The notes under the pieces were generated by a model that made no database searches, was not told the DNA's origin, and saw nothing but the letters and a program-made list of their open reading frames with translations. From Paenibacillus sp. Root52 (GTDB lineage: Bacteria; Bacillota; Bacilli; Paenibacillales; Paenibacillaceae): a stretch of 64,000 nt of DNA. The stretch spans positions 372,001-436,000 of the forward strand of contig NZ_LMFO01000023.1 of the NCBI RefSeq assembly GCF_001426865.1, given 5' to 3'. A program made the translations under genes and the position numbers. This document shows positions 49,418 to 59,363 of this stretch, in pieces; position 1 is the first letter of the stretch, and each line of letters opens with the position of its first letter.

Positions 49418-49963
49418 TTGGAGCATAACAATCGTACTAACGAAGCAGCAACTACAGAAACTAAACTAACCAAACCCTGGATTAAGCGCCATCCACTGTT
49501 CGCTGGGTTTCTATTGTTTGTAATCGCACTTATCGTTGTTGGCGTTCTCTACTACATCCTTCGTATTTACTTCTCGACATTCGATCGTTCTGAACAAGGA
49601 TACCTTGCTTATTCGATGCCTTCACGGAACGGTGAATATGTAGCCGAAATCTATGGTGTTCCTTACGGTGGTGCGGGGACAGGGGGAGTAACCATCTGGG
49701 TCGATGTTCGATCAACCGGAAACGGATCTGCTGGTGCAGACTCTAGTTTTGTAAAAACCATCTATCGTGCCAAACATCGCGGAGCTAACCACCTTGAATG
49801 GGAAAATGAAAAAACGCTCCGGATTGAAAACCGGAACGAGTATAATGATGACACCGTAACGCTGAATATTGAAGAGGACATCTATGATGGATGGAACTTT
49901 GCATGTAAGAGCCTGCGCATGAAAGGTGAATACGTGCGTTGCCTCTCTCCTGAGAAGCAGTAG
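49418..49963 (+). CDS. DUF5412-like membrane-anchored protein (181 aa)
   Basis: Single-pass membrane protein. A transmembrane segment lies at about residues 30-50 (FAGFLLFVIALIVVGVLYYI), with a following extracytoplasmic domain (GYLAYSMPSRNGEYVAEIYG) similar to DUF5412. The start is TTG 49418, with AAAGGAGG at proper spacing. It lies 15 nt behind the AraC gene, so it is probably co-transcribed. Confidence 0.75.
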   Translation: MEHNNRTNEAATTETKLTKPWIKRHPLFAGFLLFVIALIVVGVLYYILRIYFSTFDRSEQGYLAYSMPSRNGEYVAEIYGVPYGGAGTGGVTIWVDVRSTGNGSAGADSSFVKTIYRAKHRGANHLEWENEKTLRIENRNEYNDDTVTLNIEEDIYDGWNFACKSLRMKGEYVRCLSPEKQ

Positions 49964-50153
49964 TAGCAGGGATGCTTAAATGAATTATTTCCGTCTGCAG
50001 CAAAACGAGATTAAACGATTAGAGCAGACATTCTAGCACGTAGCTTACTCATTAATCACGGCCCTGTGCTTGTTTCTTTCTCCACTTTTGGCTCATTCTC
50101 TACTCTTGCTCTTTGCTCTTGCTCTACGCTTCCTTCACTCTGCCCACTGTCAA

Positions 50154-51263
50154 TCAATCCTGGTGAGGTTCAGATGTCGCCTGACGCACCATCGTTTCCA
50201 ACTTCTCCCGATTATTGAGCAAACCGGGATCAGTCGGCACATATGCCAGCGCCTGAATATTATGCTTAAGCGCCTGTTCCCAATGTCCCAATTGAGCATA
50301 GGACAAGGAGAGCCGGGCATGAGGAAGCCAGGTTCGACATGCCGTTGGTACGGGACGGAACCCCGGATCACGGGTGCCTACATCAAGGGCCTGCATATAC
50401 CAATAGATTGCGGTCATGTGCTCTTGACGTTCTTGAAAGCAAGACGCAATAGCGCAGCAGAAGTCTGCATGGGGCAGGTCGAACTGGAACGACTGCAATA
50501 AGGCGCGAAGCTTATAGCTCGGCTTGCCAAGCCGTTCATAACATTCCGCGAGCCGCGCGCAGGCAATCAGTCGATCCTCGCGATAACCCTGCGGCTCCTG
50601 CAGCAGCTTCTCGTAGCCTTGCACCGCAGCCCCGTAGCGCTTGCGGTCATAACATTCGCCTGCATAATAGAACAGCAGGCGACCCTGGGCTACGCCCTCT
50701 TCGGCGATCCATTTGCGCAGGATGCGCACGTTACGCGCCGAATGATTGCTCGCTTCGCGGCGGTGCGTGACTGCAATGTCTGCCGTCATCACTCCGCTCC
50801 GCGGAAAGCTCAGCTGCTCGTGCAGCCGGCCATGCCAGCGGCACCCTGCGCTGCGCTTGACCAGGCGGTTCCGGCGGTCCGTCACTAACGGACTTGCCTT
50901 CACCCCCTCGGCCAGCGTGTAGTTCAAAACCACAGCTTCCGTCTCACCATCTGACGGAAGCTGCTCTTTCAGCGCTTGAAGCTTCGCCTGATCACCCGGC
51001 AACAGCACATCATCTGCATCCAGCCAGAGAATATACTCCTGCGTGGCCTGTTCGAATGAGTAATTACGAGCTGCAGCAAAATCATCCTGCCATTCATATG
51101 TGTAGACTTGGTCGGTATACTGCGCAGCCACATCCATGGTTCGGTCAGATGAGCCTGTATCGACAATGATGATCTCATCCACAATTCCACTCACCGAATC
51201 GAGACAACGTGCCAACGTGCGTTCTTCGTTCTTCACGATCATACATAAACTGATAGTGATCAC
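50154..51263 (-). CDS. Family 2 glycosyltransferase with TPR-like C-terminus
   Basis: Predicted glycosyltransferase of 369 residues. The GT-A domain is ITISLCMIVKNEERTLARCL, IVDTGSSDRTMDVA and LDADD (the DxD-type metal site). The C-terminal 170 residues are TPR-like helices. GTG 51263, with AAGGGG upstream, is preferred to 51317. It is the last gene of the glycan operon and resembles proteins that glycosylate surface or spore proteins. Confidence 0.85.
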   Translation of the reverse strand: MITISLCMIVKNEERTLARCLDSVSGIVDEIIIVDTGSSDRTMDVAAQYTDQVYTYEWQDDFAAARNYSFEQATQEYILWLDADDVLLPGDQAKLQALKEQLPSDGETEAVVLNYTLAEGVKASPLVTDRRNRLVKRSAGCRWHGRLHEQLSFPRSGVMTADIAVTHRREASNHSARNVRILRKWIAEEGVAQGRLLFYYAGECYDRKRYGAAVQGYEKLLQEPQGYREDRLIACARLAECYERLGKPSYKLRALLQSFQFDLPHADFCCAIASCFQERQEHMTAIYWYMQALDVGTRDPGFRPVPTACRTWLPHARLSLSYAQLGHWEQALKHNIQALAYVPTDPGLLNNREKLETMVRQATSEPHQD

Positions 51264-51523
51264 GGATATATGCCCCTTCCTTGCCCCTACACTTATGCGA
51301 TGAAGCATCTTATTCAACGTTCGTGATAACTTTCATATTCCGAGTTGTTACCCTGGAGACTTGCCCAATTTTTTCAACATAGCCTACGGTTGTACATCCA
51401 TTTTATAAGTCTCCTTGGTGCAGCTTAGCTTGATATATCGTACTCTCCCTCTATACTTGTTGTGTCCGCCTTATCTTACTTCTCTAACCGTTCTTACTAT
51501 CCTTACTACTTTCACTGTTCTGA

Positions 51524-52270
51524 CTACTGTTTCTCCGCTTCTTGTTTTCGCAGACGCTTAACCTGTTCAACAGCATTGTCGAGCGCCTTCTTCCGTTGAT
51601 TCATCAGTCGTAGGTGGCTCCGCTCAATTTCGGCAAAATGGGCATAGTCCAGTTCCATCCATGTTTTCATTTCACTTGGCGTAGGGGAGATATATGGATT
51701 GACTTCCCAGCGTTTGCGTGCAGTGCAGCATAGATACTTATGATGAACCTCCAGCTTCACCACTTCGAAATACGGCAACAAACACATTGCAAGCTTGCCT
51801 GCATAGAAGGTCTGTTTATGATCATGAAACGGATGATATCCATAGGGAACCGTCACGACCAACGTTCCCTTTTCATGCAATAACCGATGGATCTGCATTA
51901 ATAACTTCTCGGGATGCGCAAAATGCTCTAACACTTCGCCAAGCAGTACCGTGTCGAAGACAGCCCGTTCCTTCCACTGCGTAATGTCCATCAGCCGGAA
52001 ATCCACTTTACTCCGCACAGGCTTCGATTCCTTCGCCAGCTCTTCCTTCGCAAACCGGATGCTCTCTTCCTCCAGATCAATGCCGGTTACCCGAAAGCCT
52101 TCACGTGCCAGCAGTATAGAGGTAATCCCCTGACTGCATCCGATATCCAGCATTCGCTCGCCTGTCGCTTCCCGGCACATCCAGTGAATTCGTGTCCTCG
52201 TTGCTTCATGAGATTCTTCCGAATTAATCTCACCATAGTACCGCTCATTCACCCGGTCATGATTCGCCAT
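51524..52270 (-). CDS. Class I SAM-dependent methyltransferase (248 aa)
   Basis: Predicted methyltransferase. Motif I is RMLDIGCSQGITSILLA near residues 39-55; the acidic end of strand 2 is VTGIDLEEES. The post-motif GEVLEHFAHPEKLLMQIHRL is the common small-molecule methyltransferase pattern. The C-terminus is a helical coil. It overlaps the upstream dehydrogenase gene by 14 nt. In this operon it may methylate a sugar. Confidence 0.85.
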   Translation of the reverse strand: MANHDRVNERYYGEINSEESHEATRTRIHWMCREATGERMLDIGCSQGITSILLAREGFRVTGIDLEEESIRFAKEELAKESKPVRSKVDFRLMDITQWKERAVFDTVLLGEVLEHFAHPEKLLMQIHRLLHEKGTLVVTVPYGYHPFHDHKQTFYAGKLAMCLLPYFEVVKLEVHHKYLCCTARKRWEVNPYISPTPSEMKTWMELDYAHFAEIERSHLRLMNQRKKALDNAVEQVKRLRKQEAEKQ

Positions 52271-53651
52271 CGCTATCTCCTACCTGTTCAGACGAATGGC
52301 TTGCCATTTCCTCAGAAGCAGTTAAGATGGGCGTTTGGGCTGGATGCCCAAGCACCACAATGTTGCCCCCATGGACACCTTGGGTAGCATTACGGGTATC
52401 GAAGATGCGTTTCGCGTGGTCAGCCATCTCTTGATAATCAAATCCGCTATGATCCGTTGTGATAATCACAAGATCCGCCCATGCCCATAGTTCAGGTGAG
52501 GCTGGCTGAGCTTGGATAATCGTACCGTCGTCCTTGCGGAAGACAGGCACCATCGGATCGGTGAAGACGACCTCTGCTCCCGCTGCACTCAGCAGTCTGA
52601 AGACATCCAGTGCGGGAGATTCACGCAAGTCGTCAATGTCTTTTTTGTACGCCATACCTGCCAGCACAATTCGTGCATCCTTTACGAAAATTCCACTCTT
52701 CATTAACAATTCCACTGCCCGTGCCACCATACGCTCCGGCATCTCCCGGTTCGTTGCATCGGCTAGTTTGATGAATTGCAGCTCCGACCCCTGTCGCTCT
52801 GCCGCCCAGGATAGATAGATTGGATCAATCGGAATACAGTGTCCACCAATCCCCGGCCCGGGGTAGAAAGGCATATATCCAAACGGCTTCGTCGCAGCAG
52901 CGTCCAGCACCTCCCAGATGTTCACTCCCATCTGCTCGCATGCAGGTGTAAGCTCATTCACAAGGGCAATGTTCACGCTGCGAAACGTATTCTCGAACAG
53001 CTTGGCGGTCTCAGCTACGGTGGTAGAACTCACCGGCACAATTTCATTCAAGAAAGAGCCGTAGAACGCTGTTCCATAGGCTAAACAGGAGGCTGTAGCA
53101 CCTCCGATGATCTTCGGTGTATTTTTCACCCCATAATTCACACTACCTGGATCGACCCGCTCAGGAGAATAGCAGACATGGAACTGTTTGCCCACTGTCC
53201 AGCCTGTGGCTGCTTCAATGGGTTGCTTCACATGCTCCTCCGTCGTTCCCGGATACGTGGTGCTCTCCAGTATGATAAGGCTTCCCTGTTTCAGATGAGG
53301 GGTTATGCCTTCGACTGCTGCGGCGATATATGAAATATCCGGTTGATGACCTGGCGTTAGTGGTGTTGGTACACAGATGACAACGATATCCGCCTTAGCG
53401 ACTGCCGTATAATCCGTTGTTGCCGTGAATAATCCTTCTGCGGTTAATGACTGCACCACTTGATCCTCAATGCCGATCACGTAGGAATCCCCCGCTCGAA
53501 GTCTCGCAACCTTGAGTGTATCAATATCAATGCCATGTACTCGATAACCAGCCTGCGCCATCTCCACCGCCATCGGAAGCCCCACATAACCCAGCCCAAT
53601 GACAGCAGCAAGAAGGGAGCGGTTGTGTATGCTGTCTTGCAATCCTTCCAT
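52257..53651 (-). CDS. Nucleotide sugar dehydrogenase (UDP-ManNAc dehydrogenase type)
   Basis: NAD-dependent UDP-sugar 6-dehydrogenase of about 464 residues. The N-terminal Rossmann motif is AVIGLGYVGLPMAVEMAQAG. The central region has LFENTFRSVNIALVNEL. The catalytic segment, GPGIGGHCIPIDPIYLSW, has its Cys in GGHCIP. The C-terminal domain is VLAGMAYKKDIDDLRESPAL. It belongs to the WecC/TviB branch and gives UDP-uronic acids. ATG 53651 or a start up to 53699 is possible; the longer form overlaps the upstream gene. Confidence 0.88.
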   Translation of the reverse strand: MEGLQDSIHNRSLLAAVIGLGYVGLPMAVEMAQAGYRVHGIDIDTLKVARLRAGDSYVIGIEDQVVQSLTAEGLFTATTDYTAVAKADIVVICVPTPLTPGHQPDISYIAAAVEGITPHLKQGSLIILESTTYPGTTEEHVKQPIEAATGWTVGKQFHVCYSPERVDPGSVNYGVKNTPKIIGGATASCLAYGTAFYGSFLNEIVPVSSTTVAETAKLFENTFRSVNIALVNELTPACEQMGVNIWEVLDAAATKPFGYMPFYPGPGIGGHCIPIDPIYLSWAAERQGSELQFIKLADATNREMPERMVARAVELLMKSGIFVKDARIVLAGMAYKKDIDDLRESPALDVFRLLSAAGAEVVFTDPMVPVFRKDDGTIIQAQPASPELWAWADLVIITTDHSGFDYQEMADHAKRIFDTRNATQGVHGGNIVVLGHPAQTPILTASEEMASHSSEQVGDSDGES

Positions 53652-53676
53652 CTCCAAACGCTCCGCCTCCCTTCTA

Positions 53677-54666
53677 TTAATTAATAAAGCCGCCTGCACG
53701 CAAAAACTGAGCTATCGCTTGTTTGTTCATCATGGCAGTGTCTGAGCGGTATTCGGAAAGTGTGACACGAGGCAGGCTGCTGTACTGATCTTGCAGGCGC
53801 TTGTCCGGTTCCTGCGGCAATATGACATAATATTGCTCATCATACTTATAGGTACGCGGTGATTCGAAGGGTGAGATGAGCACTTCATGTAGTTTCTCGC
53901 CTGGGCGAATGCCTGTAACCTGGTAGTCATAGGATGGGCGACCCGCCTTCTCTAACATGACCGAGGCTAGATCGGTCATCTTGCAAGCTTTCATTTTCAT
54001 CACAAATGTCTCGCCGCCTACCGCCGCCTCAGCCGCCTTAAGCAGCAAATGTATTGCTTCCGCTCGTGTCAGAAAAAATCGAGTCATGCCTTTGTCCGTA
54101 ATCGTAAGCACCTTGCCCTCATCGATCTGACGACGGAACAATGGCACGACACTGCCACTTGTTCCTAGCACATTGCCACCACGGATGCAGACAAATCGAG
54201 TATGCTCACTTAGCCCATTCGCACGAATCATCATCTTTTCACCGAGCGCCTTGGTCATGCCATACACGTTGATTGGATCAACTGCTTTATCCGTGGAGAC
54301 ATCAATCACCTTAGGAATCTTCATACGAATGGCTGCTTTAATGATATTCTGTGTGCCAATGACATTGGTTTTGAAAGCTTCATCCGGCTGGTCTTCACAT
54401 ACGGGTACATGCTTCAGTGCGGCCAAATGAAAGAGAACATCCACATTCCGGCACGCTTCCTCCACTGCTCCATAATCCCGAATGTCTCCGATAACAAAGC
54501 GCAGCCTAGCATCATGACCAAAATCACGTTGCATCGCAATCTGAGCATACTCATTACGCGACATGATGCGAATCTCAGCTGGATCCTGTTCCAGCAGTAC
54601 CTCGGTCAGCTTCTGTCCCCAGGAGCCTGTTCCTCCAGTGATCAAAATAATTTGTCCTTTAATCAT
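53677..54666 (-). CDS. UDP-GlcNAc 4,6-dehydratase/5-epimerase-like SDR (PseB/CapD type)
   Basis: Extended short-chain dehydrogenase of 329 residues. NAD-binding loop LITGGTGSWGQKL at 8-20; LFHLAALKHVPVCE near 83; catalytic Tyr-Lys in VYGMTKALGEK near 133. The sequence continues with GGNVLGTSGSVVPLFRRQ and GMTRFFLT, typical of PseB/FlaA1-like enzymes. It would make a 4-keto-6-deoxy UDP-HexNAc for surface glycans. It lies 26 nt after the rhamnosyltransferase-like gene. Confidence 0.85.
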   Translation of the reverse strand: MIKGQIILITGGTGSWGQKLTEVLLEQDPAEIRIMSRNEYAQIAMQRDFGHDARLRFVIGDIRDYGAVEEACRNVDVLFHLAALKHVPVCEDQPDEAFKTNVIGTQNIIKAAIRMKIPKVIDVSTDKAVDPINVYGMTKALGEKMMIRANGLSEHTRFVCIRGGNVLGTSGSVVPLFRRQIDEGKVLTITDKGMTRFFLTRAEAIHLLLKAAEAAVGGETFVMKMKACKMTDLASVMLEKAGRPSYDYQVTGIRPGEKLHEVLISPFESPRTYKYDEQYYVILPQEPDKRLQDQYSSLPRVTLSEYRSDTAMMNKQAIAQFLRAGGFIN

Positions 54667-54692
54667 GCAAGAATGCCTCCTTCATTAGATCG

Positions 54693-55382
54693 TTAGATCA
54701 TGAATTCACGTAATACCTGAGCCATCTCGTCTCGGCTTAACCGATCTTTGGGTGGTACCTTTTTGACCGATGTGTTGTTGCTATGCACGATATTGACATA
54801 ATTGCGGGGTGCGAGCAGCTCATGTGGTAGATCAATTACATTTCCATGCGTACCGCGGCCTGGCAGCTTTACTCGATAGCCTGAAGCGTACTCCTCCGTC
54901 CGGTATAGGTAGACATAGAACTGCGGAGAACGATGAAATGCGGGTGCCATCTCATGATTCACACTATCCCACAGGTAGCCGTTCTGATTAATTAATGCCA
55001 TTGTCTCCGGCTGTGGTTGTATATCGTATAACTGTTGAACAAAGGTACGGTGGTACAGATCATCCGAATCCAGACGGGCAATATAGATGTGTTCTGCCCC
55101 TTGTGCAAAAGCTAGAATGGCACGCACACTCTCAATATTGGTTCCAAAGCGAATATTAGAAGGTAATGGCTCTTGTTCCGCAAGAATCTCTTGCATCAAC
55201 TCGCCTGATTCCTTCGCCAGCTTCACAACGGTAATAAAATTCTGATTCGTCTGCGCCTTAAGGCAATGCAACGTAAAGGTGCGAAAGATGTTCATCCGTC
55301 GCTCTAACCATTCTCTCGTTAACCGCTGCGGATCCATGCCATAATTGTTGAAGTTAATCTCAATAACGACTTTCCTAGACAT
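54693..55382 (-). CDS. Putative rhamnosyltransferase-like glycosyltransferase (229 aa)
   Basis: Predicted glycosyltransferase of the putative rhamnosyl transferase family. It starts MSRKVVIEINFNNYGMDPQR at ATG 55382, with GAGGAGGG upstream. Characteristic features are RRMNIFRTFTLHCLKAQTNQ, the acidic pair in IYIARLDSDDLYH (DxD) and the late YRVKLPGRGTHGNVID. It is the first gene of the five-gene glycan operon. The 400 nt upstream to the divergent gene at 55790 contain no other gene. Confidence 0.8.
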   Translation of the reverse strand: MSRKVVIEINFNNYGMDPQRLTREWLERRMNIFRTFTLHCLKAQTNQNFITVVKLAKESGELMQEILAEQEPLPSNIRFGTNIESVRAILAFAQGAEHIYIARLDSDDLYHRTFVQQLYDIQPQPETMALINQNGYLWDSVNHEMAPAFHRSPQFYVYLYRTEEYASGYRVKLPGRGTHGNVIDLPHELLAPRNYVNIVHSNNTSVKKVPPKDRLSRDEMAQVLREFMI

Positions 55383-55789
55383 AACATCCCTCCTCATGTA
55401 AACAGCCTTTCTTCGGGTTGCCTTTGAACCATTTTCATAGTTTTGCAACCTATGCTGTGCAGAAATACATGTAATGCGTTGTTGCATTCCACCCAACTTT
55501 CATAGCGCAATTCTCTTATCTGCCATCTCTACAAGGTATGAAACAGAGGTAGCATCGGTCAGTACACTTGAACTACTTTTCACAAAATAGATTGATATAC
55601 ACCCGAAGATTCGCCTTATATTACGTGGTCATTAAAGTCGGGTTTTCAGTACCGAGAAGATGGGATGAAGGTAATCACTTCATCAAAAGTGGACTTATGG
55701 AACAGCCTTTTACAGGTCGAACGTACAAAACGTTAGCGCAGCCATTACATAGAATAGGTCAATAGAATACGAAGGAGGTTTAATCTACG

Positions 55790-56500
55790 ATGAATGCTAT
55801 TTATCTTGAGACAGATGGTGTACTTGATCAGCTCGAAGCAGCACTTGTAGAGAAGCGTCCATTTTCTCTCGTTCGCGTGGGCGATGGCGAGAATATTGTC
55901 ATGTCTCAGGAAACGGTCTGGAGTGTGGAGCAGGTGCTTCAAGAGCGCTGGGCGATCAAAGCCAATTTAGGGCAAAAGGGACTTCGTCTCCCCGATTTTC
56001 AGCTCAGAGATCACGTTGCCGCTTCTATACAACGAGCTAATATTGTTGGTGTGCTTCCCCCAGGGGATATGACGATTAAAGCACCGGATTATCTCAAACG
56101 CCCGCTCACGGATATGGTATTTGCTCACTATGGTATCGCTCCGGCACTTACCTGCCATGCTTGCGTCAATCGGGAACTCGTGCAGATGCCACGGTTCTGG
56201 TCTATGCTTGCTGGTAAACGGGTACTGCTCGTGACTCGCGAGATCGATGCCCTTCGCGATCGGCTTGTACAAGAACCGTATCATCTCCAGATCGCAGCAG
56301 CGCTTCCCTTTGATAATTGGGATCAGACAGATGAAACACTGCAATGGATCGTAACGAACCAACATATGTTCGATGTTGCCCTCTTCTCCTGTGGAGTTAA
56401 TGCAGTTGTTCTCGCTGAGCGCACAGCCGCCCTAGCGGGCAAAGTTGCTATTGATTTTGGCAAAGCAGGCAATATCATTCTGAAAGGCCGTGCTAACTGA
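55790..56500 (+). CDS. GT-D fold glycosyltransferase (236 aa)
   Basis: Glycosyltransferase of the GT-D fold (DUF1792-type). The signature is PFSLVRVGDGENIVMSQ near residues 24-40 (RxGDGE, metal and donor site). NIVGVLPPGD and LFSCGVNAVVLAERTA follow, with a C-terminal AIDFGKAGNIIL. GAAGGAGG precedes the ATG. It is divergent from the glycan operon and probably acts in the same surface-glycan pathway. It ends before a strong bidirectional terminator. Confidence 0.85.
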   Translation: MNAIYLETDGVLDQLEAALVEKRPFSLVRVGDGENIVMSQETVWSVEQVLQERWAIKANLGQKGLRLPDFQLRDHVAASIQRANIVGVLPPGDMTIKAPDYLKRPLTDMVFAHYGIAPALTCHACVNRELVQMPRFWSMLAGKRVLLVTREIDALRDRLVQEPYHLQIAAALPFDNWDQTDETLQWIVTNQHMFDVALFSCGVNAVVLAERTAALAGKVAIDFGKAGNIILKGRAN

Positions 56501-56578
56501 GTTTGCTTTGGGCTCTTGAATTACATCTGGCGATGTTCATGCTCTTGCTGCATCACAATACGGCTGGAATATAACTCA

Positions 56579-56621
56579 AAAAAAATCCCGGACTCCTACG
56601 ATACTGGAGCCGGGATTTTTA
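56579..56621. terminator. Bidirectional Rho-independent terminator
   Basis: aaaaatcccgg-ctcc and ggag-ccgggattttt form a stem of about 15 bp with a short loop, with A-run and T-run on its two sides. The following 300 bp to 56916 hold nothing that I recognise. Confidence 0.9.
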
Positions 56622-56916
56622 AGTTTGACCTTTTACCGCTGCTAATTGCTGCTTCTATATGATGATTGCTACTGTTTTCCGGTTTTGTGTTTACTGTTTG
56701 CTGTTTGAGCTTCTGTTTGTAACCTACTGCTTACTACTCCTGCTGATGTTGCACTTTGTTGTCTACTATCTTCTGTGCACTGCGTCTAAATATTTCGATC
56801 CATTGTTCTGATCTACGATCACTTTTCCTACAGGCATTATTGAGTCATTACGTTACGCCATCGAATCTGCATTTCTTGAATTGATCGGGAAGTTCTCTTG
56901 GTCATCTTGTTGAAAA

Positions 56917-57324
56917 CTAGTTCGTAGCTGCAATGCCGTAGAACATCTCTGGTCCTGTTCTTACTACTGTAGACACCCCTGATATAAATGAAGTGTACAC
57001 ATTTTCCAGTGCGGGTGGTGCAGCCAAATCCTGTGCGGTAAAGGAATGAAATTCAGCGCCGCCCGTCTGTCCCACCGTACCTTCGGCACGATAGATGACA
57101 AAGAACGGATCATATACCGTACCACGTACCAACTCAACAACGAAGGTATCTCCTTGCTCTCCCGTCACACCAACCGTGCCATTCAGGGTGATAATGGGAT
57201 TCGCAACACCTAAGGTCTGCAGCCCAATTGACCCGAACACTTCTGGTGATAAGGATAAAGATGTGTTAGGCGATCCTACGCTTCCTGAGTTCATTGAGGT
57301 TCTCATATCGAGAAATACACCCAA
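56917..57324 (-). CDS. Hypothetical Ser/Gly/Thr-rich beta protein (about 135 aa)
   Basis: Not recognised. It is beta-rich with no charged clusters (SPEVFGSIGLQTLGVANPII, TVGVTGEQGDTFVVELVRGT). The TTG at 57324 after GGAGGTG is a better start than 57408. The composition is like that of spore-coat or exosporium surface proteins, but this is only an impression. A surface protein beside the glycan genes would be a possible substrate. Confidence 0.6.
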   Translation of the reverse strand: MGVFLDMRTSMNSGSVGSPNTSLSLSPEVFGSIGLQTLGVANPIITLNGTVGVTGEQGDTFVVELVRGTVYDPFFVIYRAEGTVGQTGGAEFHSFTAQDLAAPPALENVYTSFISGVSTVVRTGPEMFYGIAATN

Positions 57325-57513
57325 GAGTAACACCTCCAATGCAATGAGATATCCTATTCTATGAATCTCAACTCTCGTTCGATTGGATAAATAACAGTTT
57401 CTATACACCTATTTTTATTTACACCCGGTTAATGGTATATTGAACTGCATAACGAAATGAACGGATCGTATGCACGCAAGCGGTACAGGCTGTTCAGAAG
57501 GAGATTATTATTT

Positions 57514-58662
57514 ATGAATACACGTAAACGTTCCACAGGCAATTCATCATCCAAAGGAAAGTCATCGAACCGCCCCTCTGCGGGACGCTCTCAGAGATCA
57601 GGTGCTTCATCTTCCGAATCATCCAGATCCTCTGCATCCACATCTCGCAATACAGCGGATACGAACAAGCCACTAGCTGCCAAGTCTTCAACAACAGGCA
57701 ACCAAGCAAGATCTGCCAAAGCCAAATCATCAGGCGCGTCTAAACGCTCTGGCAATTCCTATTATCGTAAACAAGAGCCACCTCGTCAGTATCAAGTGAC
57801 AGAGTCAGAAGAATTGCTGCCATTCCTGCTGAAGCATCTGAAGGATGGTCGTAATGCCGTGAAGTCCATTCTAGGTCGTGGTCAGGTATCCGTAGATGAG
57901 AAGGTCGTGACGAAGTTCAACCTGGCGCTCACGCCGGGTCAGACAGTATCCATTAGCAAAGAAGGCGCCGTAGCTGCCCCTTCCATGACCGGAGTAAACA
58001 TTTTGCATGAGGATAATGACATCATCGTCATTCGTAAGGAAGCTGGGTTGTTATCCATCGCCGCTGACCGTAGCAACGACCTTACAGCCTACCGCCAGTT
58101 GATGGAGTATGTGCGCCGTACGAATCCAAACAATCGGATATTTGTTGTGCATCGTCTGGATCGGGATACATCTGGCGTGATGATGTTTGCCAAAAGTGAA
58201 GAGGTACAACAGAAGCTGCAAAACAACTGGAAAGATAATGTACAGGATCGCGTTTATGTTGCTCTAGTTGAAGGTGCTGTCAGCAAAGAGGAAGGTACGA
58301 TCTCCTCCTGGCTAAAGGAAACCAAAACACTGAAAATGTACTCAAGTCCACGTGCGAATGATGGACAGCACGCGATAACGCACTACAAACGCCTCAAATC
58401 CAATCGTGAGTTTTCTCTGCTTGAAGTTCGATTGGAAACAGGACGCAAAAATCAGATCCGTGTGCACATGGAAGACCTCGGACATCCAATTGCAGGAGAC
58501 AAAAAGTACGGTGCGCGCACGAGAGACCTGGGACGCCTTGGACTCCATGCACGTGTGCTCTCGTTTATCCATCCAACAACCGATAAGCTGATGACATTCG
58601 AGACCGATATTCCGAAGCAATTCTTGTATCCTTTCCGTGCAGATAACGCAACCGCGGAGTAA
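57514..58662 (+). CDS. RluA family 23S rRNA pseudouridine synthase
   Basis: Pseudouridine synthase of 382 residues. It has a basic Ser/Lys-rich N-terminal tail of about 75 residues, then an S4 RNA-binding domain (LPFLLKHLKDGRNAVKSILG). The catalytic motif is VVHRLDRDTSGVMMFAKS, with the catalytic Asp in HRLDRDTSG. The late motif is ETGRKNQIRVHMEDLGHPI. ATG 57514 follows AGAAGGAGA; the ORF from 57457 has no such signal. It modifies uridine in ribosomal RNA. The long tail is unusual. Confidence 0.9.
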   Translation: MNTRKRSTGNSSSKGKSSNRPSAGRSQRSGASSSESSRSSASTSRNTADTNKPLAAKSSTTGNQARSAKAKSSGASKRSGNSYYRKQEPPRQYQVTESEELLPFLLKHLKDGRNAVKSILGRGQVSVDEKVVTKFNLALTPGQTVSISKEGAVAAPSMTGVNILHEDNDIIVIRKEAGLLSIAADRSNDLTAYRQLMEYVRRTNPNNRIFVVHRLDRDTSGVMMFAKSEEVQQKLQNNWKDNVQDRVYVALVEGAVSKEEGTISSWLKETKTLKMYSSPRANDGQHAITHYKRLKSNREFSLLEVRLETGRKNQIRVHMEDLGHPIAGDKKYGARTRDLGRLGLHARVLSFIHPTTDKLMTFETDIPKQFLYPFRADNATAE

Positions 58663-58704
58663 CTGAAGCTCTTGGGTACGGAGTCGCGCTGAAAGGAGCA
58701 ACCG

Positions 58705-59286
58705 ATGCTGAAAAACTTGCTGATTACCGGTTATCGGGCACATGAACTGCAGATTTTTGGACAGAAGCATGAAGGTATTCCTTATATCAAAAAGGCCATC
58801 GCCTCTCGCCTCACACCGCTTGTGGAAGACGGGCTGGAATGGGTGCTGACTCCAGGACAGTATGGCGTGGATCTGTGGGCCTGTGAAGTTGTGTTGGAGC
58901 TGAAGGAGACATTCCCCGATCTGAAATTATCGATCATTACCGCCTTTCAGAACCCTGAGGAACAATGGAAGGAAGATAAACAAGAGTATTATCGCTCCAT
59001 CCTGCAAGGGGTTGATTACTATGGTGCAATTAGTCGGCAGCCCTATATTGGTCCATGGCAATTCACAGCGAGGGACGATCTTCTGCTACGCAAAAGCGAC
59101 GGTCTATTGCTTGTGTACGATGAGGATGCCGGCGAAGGCAGTCCACGGTTTATGAAGGAAAAGGCAATGAAGAAACAGCAGAATGAAGACTATACCATCA
59201 TCAGCGTAACGTCGGAGGATATTCAATCCATCGCGGAGGATGAGCGGATGAATGATGTGCAGCATTACGAAGATACTTCCTTCTGA
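58705..59286 (+). CDS. ypsA: YpsA-like SLOG family protein (DUF1273)
   Basis: Soluble protein of 193 residues that matches the YpsA/DUF1273 family: NLLITGYRAHELQIFGQKHE, GLEWVLTPGQYGVDLWACEV, and a late LLLVYDEDAGEGSPRFM. It has a Rossmann-like SLOG fold and is thought to bind a nucleotide-derived ligand; in Bacillus subtilis it affects cell division. It lies 42 nt behind the pseudouridine synthase gene and probably in its operon. It ends at a terminator. Confidence 0.85.
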   Translation: MLKNLLITGYRAHELQIFGQKHEGIPYIKKAIASRLTPLVEDGLEWVLTPGQYGVDLWACEVVLELKETFPDLKLSIITAFQNPEEQWKEDKQEYYRSILQGVDYYGAISRQPYIGPWQFTARDDLLLRKSDGLLLVYDEDAGEGSPRFMKEKAMKKQQNEDYTIISVTSEDIQSIAEDERMNDVQHYEDTSF

Positions 59287-59311
59287 ATCATGTCTGTATT
59301 GATTTAGAAAT

Positions 59312-59356
59312 GGCTATCCCTTAAGTCATAAAAATGACTGGGGATAGCCCTTTTTG
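59312..59356. terminator. Rho-independent terminator
   Basis: ggctatccc and gggatagcc with an inner aagtcat/atgact stem and an aaaa loop, followed by ctttttg. Ends the plus-strand ypsA transcript and may also serve the minus-strand gene that ends at 59364. Confidence 0.85.
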
Positions 59357-59363
59357 AGTTTTA

